A stretch of DNA of 8,068 nucleotides. It comes from Nitrospira_G sp035457545 (lineage in GTDB: Bacteria; Nitrospirota; Nitrospiria; Nitrospirales; Nitrospiraceae). This document shows, piece after piece, positions 1 to 6,523 of the stretch (its first letter is position 1; each line of letters begins with the position of its first letter). The stretch lies in assembly GCA_035457545.1 (NCBI GenBank), contig DATIBM010000008.1, positions 1 to 8,068 on the forward strand. The letters are read 5' to 3'. Below the pieces are notes generated by a model. It saw only the letters and a program-made list of their open reading frames with translations, was not told where the DNA came from and ran no database searches. The translations under genes and the position numbers were made by a program.

Positions 1-950
1 GAGTTGGTCGTCGGGTTCGTGAGCGCCGCCAAGGCCTTGGCGTGCTTCAGGATGCCCCCGATGTAGTACAGGCACAGTTGGGAGATCCCTGCGTATTCCT
101 TTCCGGCGAAGAGCGGCTTCCCCTCTTTCCAGATGCTCTGATGGGTATGCATGCCGGAGCCGTTGTCGCCGAAGATCGGTTTCGGCATGAACGTCACGGT
201 CTTGTTGTGGCGCTTGGCGACGTTTTTGACGATGTACTTGTACATCATCATCTTGTCGGCCGTGGACACCAACGTGTCGAACCGGATGTCGATTTCGGCC
301 TGGCCGGCCGTCGCCACCTCGTGGTGATGTTTTTCGACCATCATGCCCACCTTTTGCATCTCCAGGATCATCTCGCTGCGGATGTCCTGCTGGGTATCGG
401 TCGGAGCCACCGGGAAGTAGCCTTCCTTGTGGCGGATCTTGGACCCCAGATTGACGCCTTCGTGCCCGGCGTTCCAGATTCCTTCTTCCGAATCGATGAA
501 GTAATAGGAGCTGTGGCTGGTTTGGTCGTACCGCGCCTGGTCGAAAATGAAGAACTCCGCCTCGGGTCCCCAGTAGGACACGTCGCCGATTTTGGTGCTC
601 TTCAGGTGCTGCTCGGCCTTCTGGGCGATGTAGCGCGGATCGCGGTCGTAATTCTCGCGCGTGACCGGATCGACCACGTTACAGATCAGGCTCAGGGTCG
701 GCACGGCGGCAAAGGGGTCCATGCAGGCCGACTTGGGATCGGGGATCGCCAGCATGTCGCTGTTGTTGATGGCCCTCCATCCCCTGATCGAGGACCCGTC
801 GAATCCCGACCCGTCTTTGAAGAGTCCTTCGGTCATCTCCTCCACGGGAATGGAGAAATGCTGCCAGGTGCCGATCAGGTCGACGAACTTGAGATCGACC
901 ACGGCGACCTTGTTCTTCTTCGCAAGTTCCAACACTTCCTTCGCTGTCAT
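1..950 (-). CDS. glnA: Glutamine synthetase type I (GlnA), 3' end cut by window edge
   Basis: GlnA catalyses ATP-dependent condensation of glutamate and ammonium to glutamine in the cytoplasm and is the main ammonium-assimilating enzyme. The first 316 residues are visible, about two thirds of the usual ~470. They hold the N-terminal beta-grasp domain with FDGSSIRGW at residues 50-58, then the catalytic domain: GPEAEFF at 128-134 (metal ligands E130 and E132), HHHEVATAGQAE at 208-219 (E211, E219) and NGSGMHTH at 263-270 (H268). These line up closely with the E. coli active-site residues. The frame leaves the window inside NPTTN, so the adenylylation-loop Tyr near residue 397 cannot be assessed. 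The ATG at 948-950 is preceded by AAGGAGG with a 6-base spacer, a near-ideal ribosome site. The gene is 56 bases downstream of glnD, so it could be read through from that operon or use its own promoter. Family certain; subtype I-beta is only inferred from the glnD/glnB context. Confidence 0.97.
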   Translation of the reverse strand, partial: MTAKEVLELAKKNKVAVVDLKFVDLIGTWQHFSIPVEEMTEGLFKDGSGFDGSSIRGWRAINNSDMLAIPDPKSACMDPFAAVPTLSLICNVVDPVTRENYDRDPRYIAQKAEQHLKSTKIGDVSYWGPEAEFFIFDQARYDQTSHSSYYFIDSEEGIWNAGHEGVNLGSKIRHKEGYFPVAPTDTQQDIRSEMILEMQKVGMMVEKHHHEVATAGQAEIDIRFDTLVSTADKMMMYKYIVKNVAKRHNKTVTFMPKPIFGDNGSGMHTHQSIWKEGKPLFAGKEYAGISQLCLYYIGGILKHAKALAALTNPTTN

Positions 951-956
951 CCCCCT

Positions 957-963
957 CCTCCTT
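957..963 (-). promoter_or_regulatory. Strong Shine-Dalgarno site of glnA
   Basis: The minus strand reads AAAGGAGGAGGGGG directly before the ATG. The AAGGAGG core is 6 bases from the start codon and is the strongest ribosome site in the window. It fixes the glnA start and suggests high translation, as expected for an abundant assimilation enzyme. Confidence 0.8.
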
Positions 964-976
964 TCAGGACACTGGC

Positions 977-992
977 TCCAACGGTGTTGCCA
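977..992 (-). promoter_or_regulatory. Possible sigma-54 (-24/-12) element upstream of glnA
   Basis: In the 56-base glnD-glnA gap the minus strand reads TGGCAACACCGTTGGA. The sigma-54 consensus is TGGCACG-N4-TTGCW. The TGGCA block and the TTG block match at exactly the right spacing. The nearly invariant C of the -12 GC is a G here, and the -24 element has A where C is usual. A start about 12 bases downstream would give a short leader ending in the strong glnA ribosome site. sigma-54 control of glnA is established in many Gram-negative bacteria. The mismatch at -12 makes this a candidate only. The same bases also lie within a CTGGC/GCCAG inverted repeat (972-976 and 989-993), so an RNA hairpin is an alternative reading. 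No NtrC-type site was found in the gap. Confidence 0.28.
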
Positions 993-1006
993 GAACGGTT
1001 CGGTGA

Positions 1007-3709
1007 CTAATAGTCGCGGGGCCGTTGATCCAGATACTCGTCGATGGCCTTCTTCAGGGTCGTCCGAATCTCCTCCAGCCTGGACGACTCCTCGATCTTG
1101 CCGCCGCCCCTCGCATCCGTCACGTAGAACACGTCCGCGACCTGATCGAGCCTCGTCGAAATCCTCGCCGCATGGACCGACAGGCCCAACTCGAAAATCG
1201 TTTTCGCGATCACGTACAGCATGCCTTGGCGGTCGTCCGCGAACACATCGATGATCGTCAAGCGATCATGCGTTTCCTGATCCAGCCTCACTTCGGTGCT
1301 CTGCCGCAACACCGAGGCCCGGCGGTCCACCCCGAGACGCCCGCCGCGGGCCAACAGCGCCTCCACGGATTCCAGGCCTTTCAAAACCCGGCGGATCGTC
1401 TCGCTCACCTCCAGACGGCGCTCAAGCGGCGGCGCGCCCATAAAGTCCGGGTCCTGCACCTGGAAACGGTCGAGCACCACATCGTCTCCCCGCGTCAGGA
1501 TTTGAGCGTCCAGAATGCGCAAGCCGTGCGCAGCCAACACGCCGGCGATTTTCGAGAACAAGCCGGGCGTGACCGAATTCCACGTGATCACCGTGTACTC
1601 GCAGGTCCCCAAATCGGCATGGAAATCGGTCTCCACCACGACCTCGCCTGGCGCCAGCCTGCGGACCGCGGTAAGGTGCATGGCGATTCGGGCCGGCGGC
1701 GTGGCATGCATGTACCGGACAGGGAACCGGCCCAGTTCCTTGGCAATGTCACTGTCCGACATCGGATCGGCTCTGATCGCCGTGAGGGCCGCCTGCACCT
1801 CCCGCACGACCCGCAGCAGGCGGCCCGGATCGTTGGGCGCTTCGCGCTCGCCGGACAACTCCGGCAGGGCGCGCAAGTACAATTCGATCAGCAACGACTC
1901 CTTCCACTTCGTGAGGACCCCCGGCCCCACCGCGGCGATGTCCGCCGCAGTCAGCACGAGCAGTTTCCGCAACACCTCCGGGGTCCCCACCGCCCTGACG
2001 AAGGGCAGTAACACCTTTTCATCATACGGATCGCGGCGAAAGGCCGTGTGGGACATAAGCAGATGCTGGCGGACCAGGAAGGTCAGCGTCCGCCGGTCCT
2101 GCTCGTCCATCCCTAGGCGGTCCGCCAGATCTTCGGCGATGCGCTGTCCGACCTCGCTGTGATCCTCCTCGCAGCCCTTGCCGAGATCGTGCAACAGCAC
2201 GGCCAGATGCAGGATGTCCTTGCGATGAATCTCCCGATAGACCTCGCCCAGAATCCCCTGATCCGCGGCCAGCGCTTCCGCCTTGGCCACCGCGAGCAAA
2301 CTGTGCTCGTCCACCGTGTATTTGTGATACTGGTTGAACTGCATCAACCCGCGCACGGTGGCGAACACCGGCACGAACTTTTCGAGCAGCCCGACCTTAT
2401 GCATGGTCGAGAGCATGCTGGACACCGGACCAGGACCGCCCACAATCCGCAGAAAGGCCCGTCCCACTTCGGGGCTCCGGAAGGGCTCTTCGTCCATCTC
2501 CTTCATGCTGTGATGGATGAGATCCAGCAGGTGCGCGTCGATGCGGAGATTCCTGGCCTGCGCCAGCTCGAAGAGACGGAGCAACAGGAGCGGGCTGTCC
2601 AGGACGCGCGTCCGGAGTTCGGCCGGCACGGTGATCGTCTCTCCCTCGACCGCGAAGATCCCATCCAGTTTCGGCCCTGGGATCCAGCGCGACAGCTTCG
2701 TCCAGAGGGACACGCTGCGCGAGCGGTCCACGAACCGCATGCTCAGGTCATGCAACCCCATCGTGCAGCGGTAATATTGCTGCATAAACTGCTCGACCCC
2801 GCGCAGGTGCGGCCGATCTTCGTACCCGAGCCGCTCCGCCAGCCAGATCTGCTCATCGAACGAGAGGATCTCCTGCGCCATGCCGGCATGGAGATGCATG
2901 AGGCTCCGGGCCCGCCAGAGAAAATCCTTGGCCTCGGTCAGGGCCAGATAATCCGACCTCGTCAGGACGCCGCGATTCGCCAGCTCGGTCAACGTGCCCA
3001 CCCCAAACCGCGCCAGCGCCACCCATTGCAGCAGGTGCAGATCCCGCAGCCCGCCTTTGCTCTTCTTGACGTTCGGTTCGAGCAGATACACCGTTTCGCC
3101 GAACTTCTCATATTCCCGCTGACGCTCGTCGATCTTGGAGAGGATGTACCAGTCCACCCGCCGGTTGACGATCCGGCTGGTAAACCGGTGCCGAAATTCC
3201 TGGAACAGTTCCGCGCTGCCTGCCAGGAATCTGGCCTCCAACATAGATGTACGGATCGTCAAATCGCTCGCCGCCAGGTCCAGGCAGTCCCCGATCGTTC
3301 TGACGCTGTGCCCGACCTGAAATCCCAGATCCCACAGATGGTGAAGCACGGCGGTAGAGAGGGCGGCTCCATGGTCGGCCGCTTCCGGCCGGTAGAGAAA
3401 CATGACATCGATGTCGGAATAGGGAAACAGTTCCCGGCGGCCATATCCGCCGAGCGCCACCAGGCAGCAATGTCGGAGGCCCGTTTCCGTCAGGCGGGAA
3501 TCCCCGGAGCGGACCACGTTCCGGTAACGCCCGGCGATCAATCCATCGACGAAATCGGTGAAGCCGGCCACCACCTCGCCCGGCGGAGCGCCGCCGAGCA
3601 GGCGCTGAAAGATCGCCCGCCGTTCATCGGAGAGCGTGGCGCTCATCGGCTCGCCGGTCACGCCCGGGCTTGACCGAGCGCCGGTCACCTGAGGGACAGC
3701 CTGATTCAC
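1007..3709 (-). CDS. glnD: Bifunctional PII uridylyltransferase / uridylyl-removing enzyme GlnD
   Basis: GlnD is the cytoplasmic glutamine sensor. At low glutamine it transfers UMP from UTP to PII; at high glutamine it hydrolyses PII-UMP. At 900 residues it has the family's usual length (E. coli 890). Domains in order: a nucleotidyltransferase domain with GGYGRRE at 87-93 and SDID at 98-101 (active-site carboxylates D99 and D101); the GlnD linker region with SKGGLRDLH at 217-225; an HD phosphohydrolase domain with YTVDEHS at 464-470, HLAVLLHDLGKG at 501-512 (H507/D508) and DHSEVG at 516-521; and two C-terminal ACT domains at about 705-785 and 815-890, which bind glutamine. All key residues for both activities are present. 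The GTG at 3707-3709 overlaps the glnB stop as GTGA, implying translational coupling of modifier and substrate. An in-frame ATG at 3644-3646 (codon 22) would give 879 residues and loses no domain; neither start has a strong ribosome site. Confidence 0.97.
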   Translation of the reverse strand: MNQAVPQVTGARSSPGVTGEPMSATLSDERRAIFQRLLGGAPPGEVVAGFTDFVDGLIAGRYRNVVRSGDSRLTETGLRHCCLVALGGYGRRELFPYSDIDVMFLYRPEAADHGAALSTAVLHHLWDLGFQVGHSVRTIGDCLDLAASDLTIRTSMLEARFLAGSAELFQEFRHRFTSRIVNRRVDWYILSKIDERQREYEKFGETVYLLEPNVKKSKGGLRDLHLLQWVALARFGVGTLTELANRGVLTRSDYLALTEAKDFLWRARSLMHLHAGMAQEILSFDEQIWLAERLGYEDRPHLRGVEQFMQQYYRCTMGLHDLSMRFVDRSRSVSLWTKLSRWIPGPKLDGIFAVEGETITVPAELRTRVLDSPLLLLRLFELAQARNLRIDAHLLDLIHHSMKEMDEEPFRSPEVGRAFLRIVGGPGPVSSMLSTMHKVGLLEKFVPVFATVRGLMQFNQYHKYTVDEHSLLAVAKAEALAADQGILGEVYREIHRKDILHLAVLLHDLGKGCEEDHSEVGQRIAEDLADRLGMDEQDRRTLTFLVRQHLLMSHTAFRRDPYDEKVLLPFVRAVGTPEVLRKLLVLTAADIAAVGPGVLTKWKESLLIELYLRALPELSGEREAPNDPGRLLRVVREVQAALTAIRADPMSDSDIAKELGRFPVRYMHATPPARIAMHLTAVRRLAPGEVVVETDFHADLGTCEYTVITWNSVTPGLFSKIAGVLAAHGLRILDAQILTRGDDVVLDRFQVQDPDFMGAPPLERRLEVSETIRRVLKGLESVEALLARGGRLGVDRRASVLRQSTEVRLDQETHDRLTIIDVFADDRQGMLYVIAKTIFELGLSVHAARISTRLDQVADVFYVTDARGGGKIEESSRLEEIRTTLKKAIDEYLDQRPRDY

Positions 3710-4044
3710 AATGCGCTCTCGCCGGTTTCTCCCGTACGGATACGAATCGCCGACGCCAAGTCCCGAACGAAGATCTTGCCATCGCCGATGCTGCCGGTTT
3801 TGGCGCTTCGCGTGATGGTTTCCAGGACACGCGGCACCTGCGCGTCGGTCACCGCGACTTCGACTTTGACTTTGGGAACGAATTCGATCGTATATTCCTG
3901 TCCCCGGTAGGTCTCCTTGTGCCCCTTTTGCCGGCCGAAACCCTTCACCTCGGTCACCGTCATGCCCTGAATGCCGATTTCGAGGAGCGCGTCTTTCACC
4001 TCGTCCAGCTTGAAGGGTTTGATGATGGCCTCAACAAGTTTCAT
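3706..4044 (-). CDS. glnB: PII nitrogen regulatory protein (GlnB/GlnK type)
   Basis: This 112-residue protein is a canonical PII signal transducer, a cytoplasmic trimer that binds ATP/ADP and 2-oxoglutarate and regulates nitrogen targets by contact. Visible features are the VTEVKGFGRQKGH stretch (30-42), the T-loop with Tyr51 in QEYTIEF (the uridylylation site), and nucleotide-binding residues Q39, K58, TGSIGDGKIF at 83-92 (G87, G89, K90), R101 and R103. The C terminus RIRTGETGESAL is typical. It sits 60 bases after amt and overlaps glnD, so it is placed both with its likely membrane target (Amt) and with its modifying enzyme. The amt linkage is the classic glnK arrangement, so functionally it may act as GlnK; sequence alone does not separate the two names. 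The ATG at 4042-4044 follows AGGAG with a 6-base spacer (4051-4055) inside a purine-rich leader. Confidence 0.97.
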   Translation of the reverse strand: MKLVEAIIKPFKLDEVKDALLEIGIQGMTVTEVKGFGRQKGHKETYRGQEYTIEFVPKVKVEVAVTDAQVPRVLETITRSAKTGSIGDGKIFVRDLASAIRIRTGETGESAL

Positions 4045-4062
4045 GCGTCTCTCCTCTCCTCC

Positions 4063-4088
4063 TCATCGGACGGACTGTGGTGCGATGA
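4063..4088 (-). promoter_or_regulatory. Inverted repeat in the glnB leader, abutting its ribosome site
   Basis: Within the 60-base amt-glnB gap the minus strand has TCATCG, a 14-base loop, then CGATGA. The right arm overlaps the first bases of the purine-rich GAGGAGGAGAGGAG ribosome-binding tract. A weak 6-bp stem could modulate access to that tract, but the repeat is short and imperfectly placed and may be chance. No terminator-like T-run and no sigma-54-like element were found in this gap. Confidence 0.18.
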
Positions 4089-4104
4089 ACATGACCGAAA
4101 CGGC

Positions 4105-5448
4105 CTATGAATAGGCGCGCTCGTTGTGCTGCGCCAGATCGAGGCCGCTCGCCTCCTCGTCCGGCGTCACCCGCAGTCCGGTCAGGACATCCAGGACCTT
4201 CAACAGCACATAGGTCATGACCAGCGAAAATCCAGCGACGACGACGACCGTCAACGCCTGGACGCCAAAGAACCCCGGGTTGCCGAGCAACAGACCGTCG
4301 GCTCCTCCGGCATTGACGGCTTTGGAAGCAAACAGGCCCGTCGCCAGGATCCCGACGATCCCTCCAACACCGTGAATTCCCACGACATCGAGGGCGTCAT
4401 CATAGCCGAACTTCCCCTTCCACACAATTGCGAAGTAGCACAGAAACCCGGCGATCGCGCCGATTGTCAAGGCCGAGAGGGGGCTCACATAGCCGGCTCC
4501 GGGCGTGACCGTGGCCAGGCCTGCAATGACGCCGCTGGCCATGCCCAGCACGGTCGGCTTGCCCCGGTGCATCCATTCCACCAGCATCCAGACAAGGCCG
4601 CCGCTGGCGGCGGCCGTATGGGTGGCCACGAAGGCCCCCACGGCGACCCCGTTCGCCCCGAGCGCGCTGCCCGCGTTGAAGCCGAACCACCCAAACCAGA
4701 GCAGTCCCGTCCCGAGCAGCGTTAGTGGCAGATTATGGGGCGCCATATAGTCCGTTCCGTAGCCGCGCCGTTGGCCGAGCACCAGCGCGCAAACCAGCGC
4801 GCTGACGCCTGACGTGATGTGCACCACGGCCCCGCCGGCAAAGTCCAAGGCTCCCATCTTGGCGAGCCACCCTCCACCCCAAAGCCAATGGGCCACAGGC
4901 GCGTACACGATCAGGGACCAAAGGATGCTGAAGAAGAGCATGGCGCTGAACTTGATCCGTTCGGCGTAGGCTCCCGTGATCAACGCGGGCGTGATCGCCG
5001 CGAACATGAGTTGAAAAACCATGAATGCCTGATGCGGGATGGTCGGCCCATAGACCGGGTGCGGGTCCATGCCGACTCCCGCAAGCCCGACCCAATCGAG
5101 CCCGCCGATCACCCCGCCCTTGTCCGGTCCGAACGTCAGGCTATACCCCAGCAGGATCCAGAGCAGGCTGATCACGCTGAGGATGCTGAGGCTATGGAGA
5201 ATGGTCGCCAGCGCGTTCTTTTTCCTCACCAGCCCGCCATAGAATAGCGCGAGGCCCGGCACGGTCATGGCCAACACGAGCGCCGAAGAGGCCAGGACCC
5301 ATGCCGTATCGCCCGTGTCAGCCTTCAGCGAAGGCTCGGCTCCTTGCGCGAAACAGATGCCGCCACCAGCCGCGCTCACGATGAGCAGCACGACACCCAT
5401 CACAAGCGCCGGCCCCACGGTTTCGGATCCTCCTCGATATATCCTCAC
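4105..5448 (-). CDS. amt: Ammonium transporter Amt (AmtB family)
   Basis: This inner-membrane trimeric channel conducts ammonium into the cell. With the start chosen here it has 447 residues: a cleavable signal peptide (R2 and R5, hydrophobic 13-33, likely cut near CFAQGA), then the 11-helix Amt fold. Aligning by eye to mature E. coli AmtB gives a constant offset of 42: F149 and W190 match the pore gate and recruitment site, D202 the structural Asp in LDFAGG, H210 in VVHITSG the first pore His, and S261 in FNAGSALGA the binding site. H359 in VVGIHGVGG is the second pore His. The C-terminal tail GLRV...EEASGLDLAQHNERAYS is the segment PII proteins contact, fitting the adjacent glnB. The GTG at 5446-5448 was chosen because GGAGG lies 5 bases upstream and it supplies the charged signal-peptide start. 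Alternatives are GTG 5416-5418, with AGGAGG 10 bases upstream, and ATG 5398-5400. The frame stays open upstream to 5736, but that part is antisense-like overlap with the barrel gene in another frame. Confidence 0.96.
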   Translation of the reverse strand: MRIYRGGSETVGPALVMGVVLLIVSAAGGGICFAQGAEPSLKADTGDTAWVLASSALVLAMTVPGLALFYGGLVRKKNALATILHSLSILSVISLLWILLGYSLTFGPDKGGVIGGLDWVGLAGVGMDPHPVYGPTIPHQAFMVFQLMFAAITPALITGAYAERIKFSAMLFFSILWSLIVYAPVAHWLWGGGWLAKMGALDFAGGAVVHITSGVSALVCALVLGQRRGYGTDYMAPHNLPLTLLGTGLLWFGWFGFNAGSALGANGVAVGAFVATHTAAASGGLVWMLVEWMHRGKPTVLGMASGVIAGLATVTPGAGYVSPLSALTIGAIAGFLCYFAIVWKGKFGYDDALDVVGIHGVGGIVGILATGLFASKAVNAGGADGLLLGNPGFFGVQALTVVVVAGFSLVMTYVLLKVLDVLTGLRVTPDEEASGLDLAQHNERAYS

Positions 5449-5453
5449 TCGTC

Positions 5454-5458
5454 CCTCC
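5454..5458 (-). promoter_or_regulatory. Ribosome-binding site deciding the amt start
   Basis: The minus strand reads AGGGAGGGACGA directly before GTG 5446-5448, giving GGAGG with a 5-base spacer. A second site, AGGAGG at 5429-5434, lies 10 bases before a later in-frame GTG (5416-5418). The upstream site is preferred because only that start gives the signal peptide a positively charged beginning. Confidence 0.5.
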
Positions 5459-5476
5459 CTTGCAGCCGCGGTCGTT

Positions 5477-5497
5477 GCCCTCTGCCTGGCCCTCTGC
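5477..5497 (-). repeat. Short direct repeat GCAGAGGGC x2 in the amt leader
   Basis: The nine-base unit occurs at 5477-5485 and 5489-5497, a 12-base period, between the GC hairpin and the amt ribosome site. Two tandem identical units in a leader can be a protein-binding site, but two copies of a nine-mer in GC-rich sequence are also easily chance. Confidence 0.3.
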
Positions 5498-5498
5498 G

Positions 5499-5522
5499 GG
5501 CGGCGCGGCGCTCCGCGCCGCC
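5499..5522 (-). promoter_or_regulatory. Perfect GC-rich hairpin in the barrel-amt gap
   Basis: A 10-bp perfect inverted repeat, GGCGGCGCGG and CCGCGCCGCC, encloses a 4-base loop. It begins 12 bases after the barrel gene stop codon. In the direction of transcription the hairpin is followed by CGCAGAGGG, with no T-run, so it is not a textbook intrinsic terminator for these genes. It could be a partial terminator or attenuator lowering read-through into amt, or a 3' stabiliser of the upstream message. On the plus strand it is followed by TGTTT, which is only weakly terminator-like. The structure is certain from the sequence; the role is inferred. Confidence 0.5.
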
Positions 5523-5534
5523 TGTTTCCTAGCC

Positions 5535-6401
5535 CTAGAACGTCTTCGTGAACTTGACCTTGTAGAAGTCCTGGTTGTCGGTTAGGTCTTTCCCGGTCGT
5601 GAACCGGAAGGCCATCCCGCCCGCCAATTTCATCTCTACATAGGGGCCAATCCAGCGGTAGTAATCCTGCTGCGCTCCCGGCGCGCTGTTGTCCCGCGTC
5701 GTCAACAAATGCTCGTAGTGCACGCCGAGAGACCACATGCTGTTCATCCGATACCCCGCGTTCACCCAGTAGTGTAGAAAGTCCCAGGTGCCGCGACCGC
5801 CGGCTTGATCCGGCCCAAGGCAGACTGTCCCGCCGCCAGGGTTACAATTGATGAGGCCACCTCCGGGCGATCCCCCTTCGCTCCGGATCGCCTTGTAGTA
5901 ACCCATGTAGAACTCGCCCTCAAACCGACTGTCGAGATAGTTTATCGTGATGTTTGGCACGGCGCCTTCAAAAGCCGTGGTCCGCTCATTCACACTGCCG
6001 CCGCCATTCGGGAAGAAGCCCGCTCGCGAGGAGAGCAACTGCCCATGGACGAACCCGATCATCGGGGTGATGGAGAGCCGCTTGTCGAGCAAGGTCAAAT
6101 TGACGCCCACATCAGTTTCCAGCCAGGGGTTGTTGTCGTGCACTCCGATGCCGGAGATCATGGTCCAGTAGGTCACGTTGAAAGCCAGGGCTAGATTTTC
6201 GGTCAGCCCATAGGTGCCATACACTGACGGGTTAAAGCCGAAGAAACTGTCGGCCTGCAGGGCCATTGTGACGGCAACCGGGTGTTTGGTGGTGTTCATC
6301 AAATCGTCTTCGGCTCCAGCCGATATCGGACCGCCGACCAGTCCTCCCGCAATCATGAGCCAGATCAAGAGACCCTTCGTCCATCGATGCGCTTGCGCCA
6401 T
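5535..6401 (-). CDS. Predicted outer-membrane beta-barrel protein of unknown function, linked to amt
   Basis: This 288-residue protein is not recognised as a named family. Residues 1-30 form a classic Sec signal peptide: K9, hydrophobic core 11-24, and a probable cut after ISAGA before EDD. The mature part has no hydrophobic helices. It alternates polar and aromatic residues in short segments typical of amphipathic beta strands (for example FEGEFYMGYYKAI, NAGYRMNSMWSLGVHYEH) separated by Gly/Asn/Pro-rich loops. It ends in KVKFTKTF, with the terminal Phe that outer-membrane barrels use for BAM recognition. About 260 mature residues would suit a barrel of roughly 10-12 strands. A loop near residues 180-200 carries two cysteines (NCNPGGGTVC) that could form a disulfide. 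The ATG at 6399-6401 follows AGGAGGAGG with an 8-base spacer. Position 86 bases upstream of amt suggests a role in nitrogen uptake or a shared response, perhaps as a porin; that is inference. Confidence 0.85.
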   Translation of the reverse strand: MAQAHRWTKGLLIWLMIAGGLVGGPISAGAEDDLMNTTKHPVAVTMALQADSFFGFNPSVYGTYGLTENLALAFNVTYWTMISGIGVHDNNPWLETDVGVNLTLLDKRLSITPMIGFVHGQLLSSRAGFFPNGGGSVNERTTAFEGAVPNITINYLDSRFEGEFYMGYYKAIRSEGGSPGGGLINCNPGGGTVCLGPDQAGGRGTWDFLHYWVNAGYRMNSMWSLGVHYEHLLTTRDNSAPGAQQDYYRWIGPYVEMKLAGGMAFRFTTGKDLTDNQDFYKVKFTKTF

Positions 6402-6523
6402 GCTCCCTGCCTCCTCCTCAGAAGTGTGAGTTGCGTGAACCGGCGATCGCGTCGCACTTGTGATCCGCCGCTCCCTTTTGTGAGCCCAGGACTTCCTGGA
6501 ACCTCCGCGCTCGGGTTCGCCGG
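6402..6523 (-). other. 122-base gap between nadE and the barrel gene; probable promoter region
   Basis: This is the longest intergenic space in the window and the natural place for the promoter of the barrel-amt-glnB-glnD group. It holds a CCAGGA-AG-TCCTGG inverted repeat at 6486-6499, just after the nadE stop, and an eight-base palindrome GCGATCGC at 6443-6450. I could not find a convincing -35/-10 pair, and no GG-N10-GC sigma-54 element with correct spacing. The 6-bp inverted repeat has only a 2-base centre, so it is more like an operator half-site pair than a terminator. No T-run follows it. Confidence 0.35.
6410..6418 (-). promoter_or_regulatory. Ribosome-binding site of the barrel gene
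   Basis: The minus strand carries AGGAGGAGG ending 8 bases before the ATG, with a second weak purine patch (AGGGAG) in the spacer. It supports the start that yields a complete signal peptide. Confidence 0.6.

Noticed and set aside
42..1010. Plus-strand open frame of 322 codons opposite glnA
   Set aside because: It is antisense to glnA, which has a perfect ribosome site and family motifs. The His/Asp/Val-rich composition is a codon-shadow pattern, and no ribosome site was evident.
1025..2011. Plus-strand open frame of 328 codons opposite the 3' part of glnD
   Set aside because: It is antisense to the ACT and HD regions of glnD, has low-complexity Arg/His/Gln composition and shows no domain signal.
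2159..3673. Long plus-strand open frame of 504 codons opposite glnD
   Set aside because: It lies fully antisense to glnD, whose domains and catalytic motifs are intact. Its translation is rich in Arg, His, Gln and Pro with no recognisable motif, as expected of an antisense frame in GC-rich DNA.
5499..5534. Intrinsic terminator for the barrel gene
   Set aside because: The stem is strong but no T-run follows it on the minus strand. Kept as a hairpin of unknown role rather than a terminator.
5449..5736. N-terminal extension of the amt frame of about 96 residues
   Set aside because: It overlaps the 3' part of the barrel gene in another frame, is Arg/Gly/Pro-rich, and precedes a proper signal peptide that must be N-terminal. 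It is an open frame by chance.
6443..6450. GCGATCGC palindrome as a repeat element
   Set aside because: Only one copy was noticed in a GC-rich gap; a single eight-base palindrome is not enough to claim a dispersed repeat or operator.
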